Assembly: GCF_947488945.1 (NCBI RefSeq)
Contig: NZ_CANLBS010000022.1
Span: 1 to 64,000 of the forward strand
Origin: an uncultured Streptomyces sp.
Lineage (GTDB): Bacteria > Actinomycetota > Actinomycetes > Streptomycetales > Streptomycetaceae
Reading direction: 5' to 3'
DNA length: 64,000 nt
Below are positions 43,476-52,006 of the stretch, one piece after another. A program made the translations under genes and the position numbers. A model generated the notes under the pieces. That model saw only the letters and a program-made list of their open reading frames with translations. It had not been told where the DNA came from and did no database searches. The stretch's first letter is position 1. Each line of letters starts with the position of its first letter.

Positions 43476-44198
43476 GTGCCGAGCACCGCGCGCGCCGGGC
43501 GCGCCCGCGCCCAACTGACCATCATGGAGCCGCCGTCGGCCGTCGGCGCACGGCCGGGCGGTGCGCTCGCCCGGCTCACCCTGCAGTTCAACCCGGCGAA
43601 GCTGTCGCTGAGCAAGAGCACCGAGTGGCGTCGCACCCCGTCCCGGATGGCCGGGCAGTCGGCGCTGCCCGAGTTCGTCGGCAGCGGACCCCGCACGCTG
43701 TCCCTGGAAGTCTTCCTCGACGCCACGGCCACCCATGACAACTCGGTCGAGAAGGCCGTGGAGCAACTGATGATCGCGTGTGTGCCCACCCCGCGCAGCC
43801 TGGCGCGCAAGACCCCCGCCAGCCCCTGGGTGCGTTTCGACTGGGGCACGTCGAAGACGACCTCGTTCGACGGGGTGCTCTCCAACCTCTCCGTCTCGTA
43901 CACCCTGTTCGACGTCGACGGGAAGCCGCTGCGGGCCACCTGCTCGCTGTCGATCGAGGAGGCGAGCGTCGATCCGGCCGGCCAGAACCCCACCTCCGGG
44001 TCGCGGGAGGCCCGGCGGACCCATCTGGTCGTCGCCGGGGACAGCCTGCCGCTGCTGGCGTGGCGCGAGTACGGCGACGCGACCGCCTGGCGCACCATCG
44101 CGGACGCCAACGACATCGACGATCCGATGCGTCTGCTGCCCGGCCGCGAGCTGGTCGTCCCCGGTCTCGAAGACGCCACGGCGGAGGGCGGCCGGTGA
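43476..44198 (+). CDS. eCIS tube/baseplate protein with LysM domain (Pvc7-like)
   Basis: 240 residues. The N-terminal CIS-tube region shows LTLQFNPAKLSLSKSTEWRR (about 31-50) and FVGSGPRTLSLEVFLDAT (about 67-84). The C-terminal 50 residues are a LysM-like domain (HLVVAGDSLPLLAWREYGDA, then NDIDDPMRLLPGRELVVP), which in gp53-type baseplate proteins packs against the spike. GTG start with AAAGGAG upstream. Its stop overlaps the spike gene start as GTGA. Confidence 0.93.
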   Translation: MPSTARAGRARAQLTIMEPPSAVGARPGGALARLTLQFNPAKLSLSKSTEWRRTPSRMAGQSALPEFVGSGPRTLSLEVFLDATATHDNSVEKAVEQLMIACVPTPRSLARKTPASPWVRFDWGTSKTTSFDGVLSNLSVSYTLFDVDGKPLRATCSLSIEEASVDPAGQNPTSGSREARRTHLVVAGDSLPLLAWREYGDATAWRTIADANDIDDPMRLLPGRELVVPGLEDATAEGGR

Positions 44199-46033
44199 CC
44201 GCCCCCGGCCGCGCCTTCGCCGCCGATCCGATCGTGGAGGCGCCCGGAGCGCTGGGGGCGCCCTACCCCACCCAGTTGGTGAGCTGTGTGGTGGACGAGA
44301 ACGTCGGGCTGCCGGACACCGCGGTGCTGACCTACCGGGACCCGGACCACACGTTCCTCACCGCCACCCGCATCACCATCGGGACGCCGCTGAAGATCTC
44401 GGTGGTGACCGTGAAGGAGCGCGCGCAGGAGCAGTTGTTCCTCGGCGAGGTCACGGCGATCGAGCTGGACACCGACTCGACCGGCTCCTTCACCGTCCTG
44501 CGGGCGTTCTCCAAGGCCCACCGGCTGCAGCGCGGCCGCAAGGTGGTGGCGTACCGCAACATGAAGACCGCCGACATCGTCCGCAAGGTCGCCGCGGGCG
44601 CGGGGCTGGCGTGCGGGAAGATCGAGGCGCCGGCCGTCACCCACAAGCAGCTCACCCAGCCGAACGTCTCGGACTGGGAGTTCCTCCAGCACCTCGCGGC
44701 CGAGAGCGGCGCACAGGTGCGGGTGGACGACAAGGGCGTTCTGCAGTTCGTGAAGCCGAAGCCGGCCTCCTCGGCCCCGCCTCCGACGACGCCGGCCGCG
44801 CAGCACCCGATGGTCCTGGAGTACGGGAGCAACCTGCTGGCCCTGCGGGCGGTCCTGACCGGCGCGGACGGCGCCGACGACGTGGAGGTGCGCGGCTGGA
44901 ACGTCGACACCAAGACGCGGCTGGTGGCCCGGACGCCCTCGCTCCGGAGCACCGCGGTGCTCCCCGGGATGAGCCCGTCGAAGGCTGCGGCGGCTTTCGG
45001 GGGGAAGCCCCGGATCACCGTGGCCGACACCCCGTACCGCACCCAGGCGGAGGCGACCGCCGTCTCCGGCGCGGTGGCGGCCTCGGTCAGCTCCGGGTTC
45101 GGCGAGATCGAGGCGGTCGCCTACGGCAATCCGCAGCTGCGGGCGGGCGAGCCAGTGGCCCTCGGCAACGTCGGCCCCGCGTTCTCCGGCCGTTACACCG
45201 CCACCGCCGCCCACCACGTCCTCGAACCGGGCGGCGGCTACCGCACGACGGTGCTCGTCAGTGCGTCCCCCGACCGTTCGCTGGCCGGGCTGAGCGGCGG
45301 CTCCACCGCCCCCTCGGGCGGGCCCCGGATGCCCGGCCTCGCCATCGGCGTGGTCACCGACATCCGCGAGGGAAGGGCCCAACGGGGTTTCGTCCGGCTG
45401 AAGTTCCCCTGGCTCGACGACACCTACGTGACCGACTGGGTCCGTACGGTGCAGTGGGGCGGCAACGGAGGCGGCGGGGTGTTCAGCCCCGAGGTCAACG
45501 ACGAGGTGCTGGTCGGTTTCGAGCAGGGGATGCTGGACAGCCCGTACGTGCTGGGCGGCCTCTACAACGGTCTCGACCGGCCCTCGGCGCACGACGTACC
45601 GCTGGTCGACCCGACCAGCGGGAAGGTCAACCGGCGTTCCCTGGTGTCCCGTTCGGGCCACCGGCTGGAACTGCTGGACACCCCGCGCGGAACGTCCGGC
45701 GTACGGCTCGCCAGTGGCTCCAAGCGGCTCGAAGTGGTGATGGACGAACGGCGGGGAGAGATCACGCTGTCGGTGTTCGCCCCCGCCTCCACCCGGCCGC
45801 AGAGCTCCGTGACGCTCTCCGCCTCGGGCATCACCCTCGACGCCGGGACGGGCGACGTGGACATCCGGGGAAGCTCGGTGAAGGTCAACGGCCGGACCGG
45901 GGTGACCGTCGAGAGCGGTACGGGCCCGGTACGCGTCCGGGGCGCCTCGGTGTCGGTCGACGGCAGGAGCTCGGCGACCGTCGACGGCGGACTCCTCGCC
46001 GTGCTGAAGGGGAAGTTCGTGCACATCAACTGA
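44195..46033 (+). CDS. VgrG-like spike protein (Pvc8-like)
   Basis: 612 residues. N-terminal gp27-like part (about 1-370) includes FLGEVTAIELDTDSTGSF and WEFLQHLAAESGAQVRVDD, the latter being the typical Phage_GPD/VgrG motif. Then the gp5 OB-fold (about 380-480) with GVVTDIRE, VRLKFPWLDDTYVTDWVR and NDEVLVGFEQGMLDSPYVLG. The final 110 residues are a beta-helix of short repeats. It forms the trimeric needle of the baseplate. GTG start overlaps the LysM gene stop. No effector domain is fused to the C-terminus. Confidence 0.96.
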   Translation: MTAPGRAFAADPIVEAPGALGAPYPTQLVSCVVDENVGLPDTAVLTYRDPDHTFLTATRITIGTPLKISVVTVKERAQEQLFLGEVTAIELDTDSTGSFTVLRAFSKAHRLQRGRKVVAYRNMKTADIVRKVAAGAGLACGKIEAPAVTHKQLTQPNVSDWEFLQHLAAESGAQVRVDDKGVLQFVKPKPASSAPPPTTPAAQHPMVLEYGSNLLALRAVLTGADGADDVEVRGWNVDTKTRLVARTPSLRSTAVLPGMSPSKAAAAFGGKPRITVADTPYRTQAEATAVSGAVAASVSSGFGEIEAVAYGNPQLRAGEPVALGNVGPAFSGRYTATAAHHVLEPGGGYRTTVLVSASPDRSLAGLSGGSTAPSGGPRMPGLAIGVVTDIREGRAQRGFVRLKFPWLDDTYVTDWVRTVQWGGNGGGGVFSPEVNDEVLVGFEQGMLDSPYVLGGLYNGLDRPSAHDVPLVDPTSGKVNRRSLVSRSGHRLELLDTPRGTSGVRLASGSKRLEVVMDERRGEITLSVFAPASTRPQSSVTLSASGITLDAGTGDVDIRGSSVKVNGRTGVTVESGTGPVRVRGASVSVDGRSSATVDGGLLAVLKGKFVHIN

Positions 46034-46114
46034 GTTCCCGGGACCGGCCGTCCGGAAGAAGAAGCGACCACCCGCACCACGCCAGAACCCCACCCGGCAA
46101 GGAGAACACCCGTC

Positions 46115-46426
46115 ATGCCAGCCGCAGCCCGCTCCGGCGACGTCACCGAACACGGCGGCGTCATCGGCACCCCGCCCCCCGGCGCGGTGCTGGTGCCCAC
46201 CGTCCTGATCGGCGGCCGGCCCGCGGCCGTCGTCGGGAGCCTGCACGCCTGCGTCCCGCACGTCGCCCTCGGCCCGGCGAACGTCGTCATGCCCAACCCG
46301 GCGGCCGTGGTCCGCGGCCCGGTGCTGATCGGCGGGCTCCCGGCAGCCCGGGTCGGCGACCCGACCACCTGCGGGGCGCGCATCAGGAGCGGTCTGATGA
46401 ACGTCCTGATCGGGGGACCGCTGTGA
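46115..46426 (+). CDS. PAAR-motif tip protein (Pvc10-like)
   Basis: 103 residues, sharpening the spike tip. PAAR-type triplets are visible in ARSGDVTEHGGVI, VLIGGRPAAVVGSLHAC and VLIGGLPAARVGDPTTCG; the His and Cys residues could bind the single metal of PAAR cones. ATG at 46115 follows AAGGAGA. The stop overlaps the gp25-like start (GTGA). No toxic extension. Confidence 0.95.
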   Translation: MPAAARSGDVTEHGGVIGTPPPGAVLVPTVLIGGRPAAVVGSLHACVPHVALGPANVVMPNPAAVVRGPVLIGGLPAARVGDPTTCGARIRSGLMNVLIGGPL

Positions 46427-46884
46427 GCGGCGACGGATTCATCGGACGCGGCTGGGGCTTCCCGCTGCGGGTCGGCACGACCGGCGGCATCGGCATGGTC
46501 GAGCGGGACCGGGAGATCGAGGAGGCCATCGGGCTGGTGCTCGGCACCGCGCCGGGTGAACGGCCGATGCGGCCCGAGTTCGGCTGCGGCATCCACGACT
46601 ACGTCTTCGCCCCCGGCGACGGCGCCACCGCCGGACGGATCGCGCACGAGGTGCGGCTGTCGCTGGAGCGCTGGGAGCCCCGGATCGAGGTGACGGACGT
46701 GGTGATCGCGTTCGACGCGGTCGAGGAGGGCACCCTCTACATCGACGTGCGCTACACCGTGCGGGCCACCAACGACCTCCGCAACCTCGTCTTCCCCTTC
46801 TACACCATCCCTTCGGAGGGCACCCCGGAAAGCTCCCCGCAGGGCGCGCCGGAGAGCCCGCGGCGAACGGGAGGAGCGGTCTGA
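46423..46884 (+). CDS. gp25-like baseplate wedge protein (Pvc9-like)
   Basis: 153 residues. The gp25/lysozyme-like fold is marked by GWGFPLRVG near the N-terminus, REIEEAIGLVLGTAPGERPM (about 28-47) and RPEFGCGIHDYVFAP. It belongs to the inner baseplate and links sheath to wedge. GTG start overlaps PAAR; the stop forms TGATG with the gpJ-like gene. Confidence 0.95.
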   Translation: MSGDGFIGRGWGFPLRVGTTGGIGMVERDREIEEAIGLVLGTAPGERPMRPEFGCGIHDYVFAPGDGATAGRIAHEVRLSLERWEPRIEVTDVVIAFDAVEEGTLYIDVRYTVRATNDLRNLVFPFYTIPSEGTPESSPQGAPESPRRTGGAV

Positions 46885-48845
46885 TGGCACTGCCCTCGCC
46901 GAACCTCGACGACCGGCGCTTCCAGCAACTCGTCGACGAGGCCAAGCGCTACGTCCAGCAGCGGTCCCCCGAGTGGACCGACCACAACGTGTCGGACCCC
47001 GGCGTCACGCTCATCGAGACGTTCGCCTACATGGTCGACCAGTTGCTGTACCGGCTCAACCGGGTCCCGGACAAGAACTACGCCGCCTTCCTCGACCTGC
47101 TGGGCGTCACCCTGTTCCCGCCGACCGCGGCCCGCGCGGAGGTCGACTTCTGGCTCTCCGCCCCGCAGCCGGAGACGGTGCTGCTGCCGGCCGGGACGGA
47201 GGTCGCCACCCCGCGCGGGGAGACCGAGGACGAAGTGGTGTTCTCGACCTCCGACGAACTGCCGATCGTGCCGAGTTCCCTGGTCCGGCTCGTCACCGCA
47301 CCGGTGTCGGGCGAGCAGACCGACCGGACCGCCCCTCTCGGCGCGGGCAAGGACGTCCCGTGCTTCCAGCCCCGTCCGGAGCCGGGCGACGCCCTGCTGT
47401 TCGGGCTGCCCACCGCGGTCCCCCGGTGCATCGTCGCCGTGCGGCTGGACAGCCGGGTGGAGGGGGTGGGCGTCGACCCGCGCCAGCCGCCGCTGGTGTG
47501 GGAGGCGTGGGACGGGGTCCGCTGGATCACCTGCCCGACCGGCACGGACAGCACCGGCGGGCTGAACAGGCCCGGTGAGGTCGTCGTGTTCGTCCCGGCC
47601 GGTCACACCGCGTCGGTGGTCGCGGGGACGAGGGCGGGCTGGTTGCGCTGCCGGGTCACCGCCCCCGAACCGGGCCAGCCGTTCTACTCCGAGTCGCCGA
47701 CCATCAGGGAGGCCGAGATCTTCACCGTCGGGGGCACCGCCGCCGTCGAGCACGCGGAGACCGTCCTCGACGTCCCTCTCGGTGTCTCCGAAGGCGTCGC
47801 CGGTCAGCGTTTCACCGTGAGCCGCGTCCCGGTGCTGCTGGACGGAGACCCTCCCCTCGTCCAGGTGTCCACCGCCGACGGATGGCAGGACTGGACCGTC
47901 GTCGACCACTTCGGGGACTCCTCCCCGGAGGACCGGCACGTGCGGATCGACGCCGCGTCGGGCGAGTTCGCCTTCGCGCCCGCCGTGCGGGAGCCGGACG
48001 GCACGATGCGCGGCTACGGCGCGGTCCCGGAGAAGGGCGCGCACCTGCGCGTGCCCCGCTACCGCACGGGCGGCGGCGTGGCCGGCAACGTCGCCCGGAG
48101 CGCCATCTCCGTGCTGCGCAGTTCGGTTCCGTACGTGGCGGGCGTCGACAACCGCGAACCGGCGGTGGGCGGCGTCGACGGCGAGAGCGTGGAGAACGCG
48201 AAGGTCCGGGCGCCCAACATCCTGCGGGTGCAGGAGCGGGCGGTCACGGCTCGGGACTACGAGGTCATCACCCGTGAGGCGGCGCCGTCCCTGCGCCGTG
48301 TCCTGTGCCTGCCCGCCGTCGCCGGCGAGGCCGGCGCGGTGCGTGTCCTGGTGGTGCCCGACGCGCTGCCCGAGGACGACGGCCGCCTCCGTTTCGAGCA
48401 GCTCATCCCGTCGGACGCGGTGCTCGCGGCCGTCGCCGCGCGCCTGGACGAACGGCGTCTGGTCGGGACCCGGTTGATCGTGGAGCCGCCGGCGTACCAG
48501 GGTGTCACCGTGGTGGCGCGACTGGTGGCCGCAGCCGCCGACGCGGACCGGGTCCGCGCGGACGCGCTGGCCGCGCTCTACCGTCACATCGACCCGTTGC
48601 GGGGCGGCGCGGACGGCACCGGCTGGCCGTTCGGCCGGCCCGTCCAGTACGGCGAGGTCTTCGGCGTGCTCCAGGGCGTACCGGGGGCCGGACTGGTGGA
48701 GGACGTCCGGCTGTTCCCCGCGGACCCGATCACGGGCCGGCGCGGGGCGGAGGTGGACCGCATCGACGTCGCACCTGGCGCGCTGGTCTTCTCGCACCAG
48801 CACCAGGTGATCGTCGCCGCGCACGGGAGCGGTGACGGCTCATGA
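46884..48845 (+). CDS. gpJ/gp6-like baseplate assembly protein (Pvc11-like)
   Basis: 653 residues, long version typical of eCIS. The start LPSPNLDDRRFQQLVDEAKR and the region DHNVSDPGVTLIETFAYMVD (about 34-53) are characteristic of baseplate J-like proteins, as are VQERAVTARDYEVITREAAP (about 450-469) and the C-terminal PYGEVFGVLQ-type segment (QYGEVFGVLQGVPGAGLVED). It forms the wedge that opens on firing. Translationally coupled on both sides (TGATG upstream, ATGA downstream). Confidence 0.95.
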   Translation: MALPSPNLDDRRFQQLVDEAKRYVQQRSPEWTDHNVSDPGVTLIETFAYMVDQLLYRLNRVPDKNYAAFLDLLGVTLFPPTAARAEVDFWLSAPQPETVLLPAGTEVATPRGETEDEVVFSTSDELPIVPSSLVRLVTAPVSGEQTDRTAPLGAGKDVPCFQPRPEPGDALLFGLPTAVPRCIVAVRLDSRVEGVGVDPRQPPLVWEAWDGVRWITCPTGTDSTGGLNRPGEVVVFVPAGHTASVVAGTRAGWLRCRVTAPEPGQPFYSESPTIREAEIFTVGGTAAVEHAETVLDVPLGVSEGVAGQRFTVSRVPVLLDGDPPLVQVSTADGWQDWTVVDHFGDSSPEDRHVRIDAASGEFAFAPAVREPDGTMRGYGAVPEKGAHLRVPRYRTGGGVAGNVARSAISVLRSSVPYVAGVDNREPAVGGVDGESVENAKVRAPNILRVQERAVTARDYEVITREAAPSLRRVLCLPAVAGEAGAVRVLVVPDALPEDDGRLRFEQLIPSDAVLAAVAARLDERRLVGTRLIVEPPAYQGVTVVARLVAAAADADRVRADALAALYRHIDPLRGGADGTGWPFGRPVQYGEVFGVLQGVPGAGLVEDVRLFPADPITGRRGAEVDRIDVAPGALVFSHQHQVIVAAHGSGDGS

Positions 48846-49420
48846 GCAGGGCCGCCGTCCCCGGACTCGCCAGCCGCTATCCGATCGGCGGGCTGCTGCC
48901 CGCCCTCTACGCCGACGACGACCTCGCCCAGCGGTTCACGGCGGGGCTCGACACCGTCCTGGCGCCCGTCCTGTCCACCCTGGACAACCTGCCGGCCTAC
49001 TTCGACCCGGCGCTGGCCCCGGCCGACTTCCTGCCGTGGCTCGCGTCGTGGGTGGGCGTCGAGTCCGACGCGGCGTCGCCCGAGGAGCTGCGCCGGGCCG
49101 TCGTGCGGCGCGCAGTCGAGCTGCACCGGTGGCGCGGCACCCGGCGCGGTCTCGTGGAGCACCTGCGGCTCTGCTTCGGTGTGCACGCCGACGTCCGCGA
49201 CGGCGGCGGCGCCGCGTGGTCGTCCACCCCGGGGGCCGAGCTGCCCCCCGCCCCGACCGGCGAACTGCTCGTACGGGTCTGGCCGGTGGACGGAGGCTCC
49301 GTGGACGGAGGCTCCGTGGACGCGGACCGCGTACGGGACGTCGTCGGCGCCTCGTGCCCCGTACACCTGACCTGCCGGGTGGAGATCCTGCCGGGCCCAC
49401 CCGACGAGACTGGAGGCTGA
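48842..49420 (+). CDS. gpI/gp7-like baseplate protein (Pvc12-like)
   Basis: 192 residues. Phage tail protein I features are LLPALYADDDLAQRFTAGLD (about 18-37), STLDNLPAYFDPALAPADFL (about 45-64) and LHRWRGTRRGLVEHLRLCFG (about 93-112). The family joins gpJ in the wedge. Near the C-terminus a short duplicated element (VDGGSVDGGSVD) is seen. Start overlaps the gpJ-like stop; ends five bases before the zinc-ribbon gene. Confidence 0.93.
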   Translation: MSRAAVPGLASRYPIGGLLPALYADDDLAQRFTAGLDTVLAPVLSTLDNLPAYFDPALAPADFLPWLASWVGVESDAASPEELRRAVVRRAVELHRWRGTRRGLVEHLRLCFGVHADVRDGGGAAWSSTPGAELPPAPTGELLVRVWPVDGGSVDGGSVDADRVRDVVGASCPVHLTCRVEILPGPPDETGG

Positions 49421-49424
49421 CCCG

Positions 49425-50735
49425 ATGCGCTCGTGTCCGGCGTGCGGCACCGCCAACGGCGAGACCGACGACTTCTGCGGCAACTGCGGTACCTACCTGG
49501 GCTGGTCGAGCCGACCGCGACGGGCGGGCGCCGCACGCGCGGAACCCGCCGACCCCGCGGACGACCCGGCGCAGGCGCCCGCGGAGCCGGGCCCACCCGC
49601 GGCCGCCGCGGCTCCCGCTCCCGCTCCCGCTCCCGCTCCCGCTCCCGCGACGGAACCCCCGGCCCCGGCCGCCCCTGACGCCCCAGCCGCCCCTGGCTCC
49701 CAGTCCTCCCCCGCACGGCCGCCGGTGCCGCCCACGCCACCGGCCGCTCCGCCGTCCCCAGCGACGCCACCGGCCGCTCCCCCGTCCCCGCCGGACGCGC
49801 CCGTCACCGCCCCGGCTCCCGCGCGTCCGCGCCCGGAACCCGCCCGGCGTCCGGAACCCGCCCCCCATCCGGAACCCGCCCCGGACCCGGATCCGCCCCG
49901 CCCCGTGCAGCCGCGGCCCGCGGCCGTACGGCCGGCGCCACCCGTTCCGGACGAGGCGCCGGTGGTGGCGGTCCAGCCGGCCAGACCGGTGGCCCGGCGG
50001 CCGGCCGTCCGCCCGGTGGAGGCGGACGAGCCCGCGGACGGTCCGCCCTGCCCGGCCTGCGGCACCCCCAACCTGCCGGGGCGCCGGTTCTGCCGTCGCT
50101 GCGCCACCCCCCTGAGCACACCGGAGCAACGCGCTCCGCTGCCCTGGTGGCGCACGGTGTGGCCGTTCCGGCGCCGGGTGCGGATCGGCTCGGGACGCCT
50201 CCTGCGGCGGACCCTGCTGGTGCTGGCGGTCGCCGGGCTGGTGGTCGCCGGCGTCCTCTTCCTGCCCGCCGGGCGCTACGTCTTCGAGGACGTCCGGGAC
50301 AAGCTCGGCGGGACGGCGGAGGTCAGCCCGTCCGGGGTCACCGCGAGCGCCTCCGCACCCGGCCACGACGCGGCGGCGGCCGTCGACGGACTGACCAACG
50401 AGTACTGGGGCGCCCCCGCTCTCGGCGCGTCGCTGAACTGCCGGTTCGGCACTCCGTTCCGGCTGGTGGGCGTCGTGGTGCACACCGGGGTGTCGAAGGA
50501 ACCGAAGGAGTTCCGGCAGGGTGCCCGGCCGACCCGGGCGGACCTGCTGATCACCACGGCGGACGGCGAGGTGAAGAAGAAGACCGTGACCCTCAACGAC
50601 AAGCCCGGCCCGCAGACGGTACGGACCGGGATCAGCGACGTCGTCTCCGTCGAACTGGTCCTGCGGGCCGCCACCGGCCAGGCGGAGGGCCGGCCGATCG
50701 CGGTCGGGGAGGTCGAGTTCTTCCGGCGCACGTGA
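49425..50735 (+). CDS. zinc-ribbon membrane protein, CisA-like candidate
   Basis: 436 residues. A zinc ribbon opens the protein (C4, C7, C18, C21 in MRSCPACG and FCGNCG). A long Pro/Ala linker leads to a second ribbon (about 207-230, CPACG/CRRC) and one transmembrane helix (about 262-285). An outside beta-sandwich domain resembling galactose-binding/NADase-type glycan-binding folds (about 302-436, with ASSSLPGHDAAAAVDG-like pattern ASAPGHDAAAAVDGLTNEYW) follows. Its place as last gene of a Streptomyces eCIS and its bitopic layout fit CisA, the membrane protein reported to recruit the cytoplasmic system in S. coelicolor; homology is not proven here. Confidence 0.8.
   Translation: MRSCPACGTANGETDDFCGNCGTYLGWSSRPRRAGAARAEPADPADDPAQAPAEPGPPAAAAAPAPAPAPAPAPATEPPAPAAPDAPAAPGSQSSPARPPVPPTPPAAPPSPATPPAAPPSPPDAPVTAPAPARPRPEPARRPEPAPHPEPAPDPDPPRPVQPRPAAVRPAPPVPDEAPVVAVQPARPVARRPAVRPVEADEPADGPPCPACGTPNLPGRRFCRRCATPLSTPEQRAPLPWWRTVWPFRRRVRIGSGRLLRRTLLVLAVAGLVVAGVLFLPAGRYVFEDVRDKLGGTAEVSPSGVTASASAPGHDAAAAVDGLTNEYWGAPALGASLNCRFGTPFRLVGVVVHTGVSKEPKEFRQGARPTRADLLITTADGEVKKKTVTLNDKPGPQTVRTGISDVVSVELVLRAATGQAEGRPIAVGEVEFFRRT
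49611..49648 (+). repeat. GCTCCC hexanucleotide repeat in coding sequence
   Basis: Six tandem copies of GCTCCC encode an Ala-Pro tract in the linker of the zinc-ribbon membrane protein. Like the GGCTCC tract at 41533, it can vary in length in frame. Confidence 0.9.
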
Positions 50736-50747
50736 GCGACCCCGGGC

Positions 50748-50777
50748 CCGCCCGGTCGTGGAGCCGCGACCGGGCGG
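50748..50777. terminator. bidirectional hairpin terminator
   Basis: Eleven-base arms (CCGCCCGGTCG at 50748-50758 and its complement at 50767-50777) with an eight-base loop sit in the 46-base gap between the convergent eCIS and ArsR-type genes. Confidence 0.75.
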
Positions 50778-50781
50778 ACGT

Positions 50782-51777
50782 TCACAGCGCGCCCTCCAGC
50801 ACGGCCCGGCCGAGCCGGGTGCGGTGGTGGAGCACCCGCACACCCTGGCGCTGCGAGTGCAGGAGCCCCGCCTCGCGCAGGACGGTGGCGTGCCTGCTGG
50901 CCGTCGACGGGGCGAGCCGGAGCGCGGCGGCGATCTCCATGGTGGTCATCGGGCGGTCCAGCATCCGGAGCAGCTCGGCGCGCGAGGCGCCGACGAGCTG
51001 CGCGACCGGGGCGTCCCCGCCGCCCCGCCCGCGTTCGAGCCAACCCGGCGGGGGCGTGAGCGGATGGACCAGGACCGGGGGCAGTTCCTCGTCGACCAGA
51101 GCGAGCGGGGCACGGACGCAGAAGAAGGCCGGGACGAGCGTCAAAGGGCGTTCGCGCAGCGCGAGTTCGCGGTCCACGGGGTACGGGGCGCGAAGGACGC
51201 GGTCCCGGTACCGCCACCCCGGAAGCCGGTCGAACCCGGTGAGCAGACCCTCCGCGCCCCGGGCGAGCACGGCCTCGGCCCGTACGCTCCGGTCGGCCGC
51301 CGCCAGCGCGCGCATCGCGGGCAGATAAGGCTCGACCGCCACCCGGTGGTAGGCGCGCAGGGCGGAACCGAGGCGGTGCAGCGCCTCGGTGGAGCCGTCG
51401 GCGAGCGGGCGCGCGCCGGCCGGAACGGGGCGGCCGGTGCGCGTGTGCAGCCGGGTGAGTTCGGCGCGCAGACGGCGCCGGGGGGTGGAGAGCAGCCGGT
51501 CGAGGCCCGTGTCGAGGTCGGCGTCGCCGCGGCCGGGCGTCAGGAAGTCGGGGAAGTACGCATCGTCCGGACACAGCCGGGTCAGCGCGCGTGTCGTGGG
51601 GACGAGGCCGGACACCCGCAGGGCCGCGCCCACTTCGCGGCGCCAGGCCCCGAAGGCGAGGGGCGCCTGACGGTTCTGGAGCAGGTGGAGACTGAGCGCG
51701 GTCTCCCACAGCGGGTCCGTTCCGGAGGCGACGCGCAGACGGGCCAGCTCCTGGCTCGTGAACTCCACCCGTAGCAC
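50782..51777 (-). CDS. ArsR-type winged-helix transcriptional regulator (DUF5937-like N-terminal part)
   Basis: 331 residues. The C-terminal about 75 residues are an ArsR-like winged helix (LLRMLDRPMTTMEIAAALRL, then APSTASRHATVLREAGLLHS). The large N-terminal part with VEFTSQELARLRVASGTDPL is of a kind common in Streptomyces regulators and lacks the metal-binding Cys of true ArsR, so metal sensing is unlikely. GTG at 51777 is chosen because GGGGG lies just upstream. It is divergent from nothing close and convergent with the eCIS operon; target unknown. Confidence 0.88.
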   Translation of the reverse strand: MLRVEFTSQELARLRVASGTDPLWETALSLHLLQNRQAPLAFGAWRREVGAALRVSGLVPTTRALTRLCPDDAYFPDFLTPGRGDADLDTGLDRLLSTPRRRLRAELTRLHTRTGRPVPAGARPLADGSTEALHRLGSALRAYHRVAVEPYLPAMRALAAADRSVRAEAVLARGAEGLLTGFDRLPGWRYRDRVLRAPYPVDRELALRERPLTLVPAFFCVRAPLALVDEELPPVLVHPLTPPPGWLERGRGGGDAPVAQLVGASRAELLRMLDRPMTTMEIAAALRLAPSTASRHATVLREAGLLHSQRQGVRVLHHRTRLGRAVLEGAL

Positions 51778-51963
51778 CGCGCACCCCCGGGGGTCACAGG
51801 CTCTCACCGGCATCCGACCCGTGGACTCTACGCGCATCACCCATGTGAGGGAGGCATGTCATCGACGGACGGACCGGGCCCGTCCGGAACTCGCGCCGTC
51901 CCGGCCGGAATTCCTCCGGCCGGGACGGGACGGGGCGGGCCGGCCGGGGCGGGCCGGCGTCAC

Positions 51964-51988
51964 GGGCGTCCGCCCGCATCGGACGCCC
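51964..51988 (-). terminator. hairpin terminator after M23 peptidase gene
   Basis: Nine-base arms (GGGCGTCCG and its complement) with a seven-base loop start 18 bases past the stop of the leftward gene ending at 52007. Confidence 0.65.
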
Positions 51989-52006
51989 ACCTGTCGCCGC
52001 CGCCCC

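Noticed and set aside
43334..46261. A 975-codon leftward open frame opposite the eCIS spike genes.
   Set aside because: Antisense shadow of high-GC coding sequence; composition is biased and the sense strand encodes clear spike, LysM and PAAR proteins.
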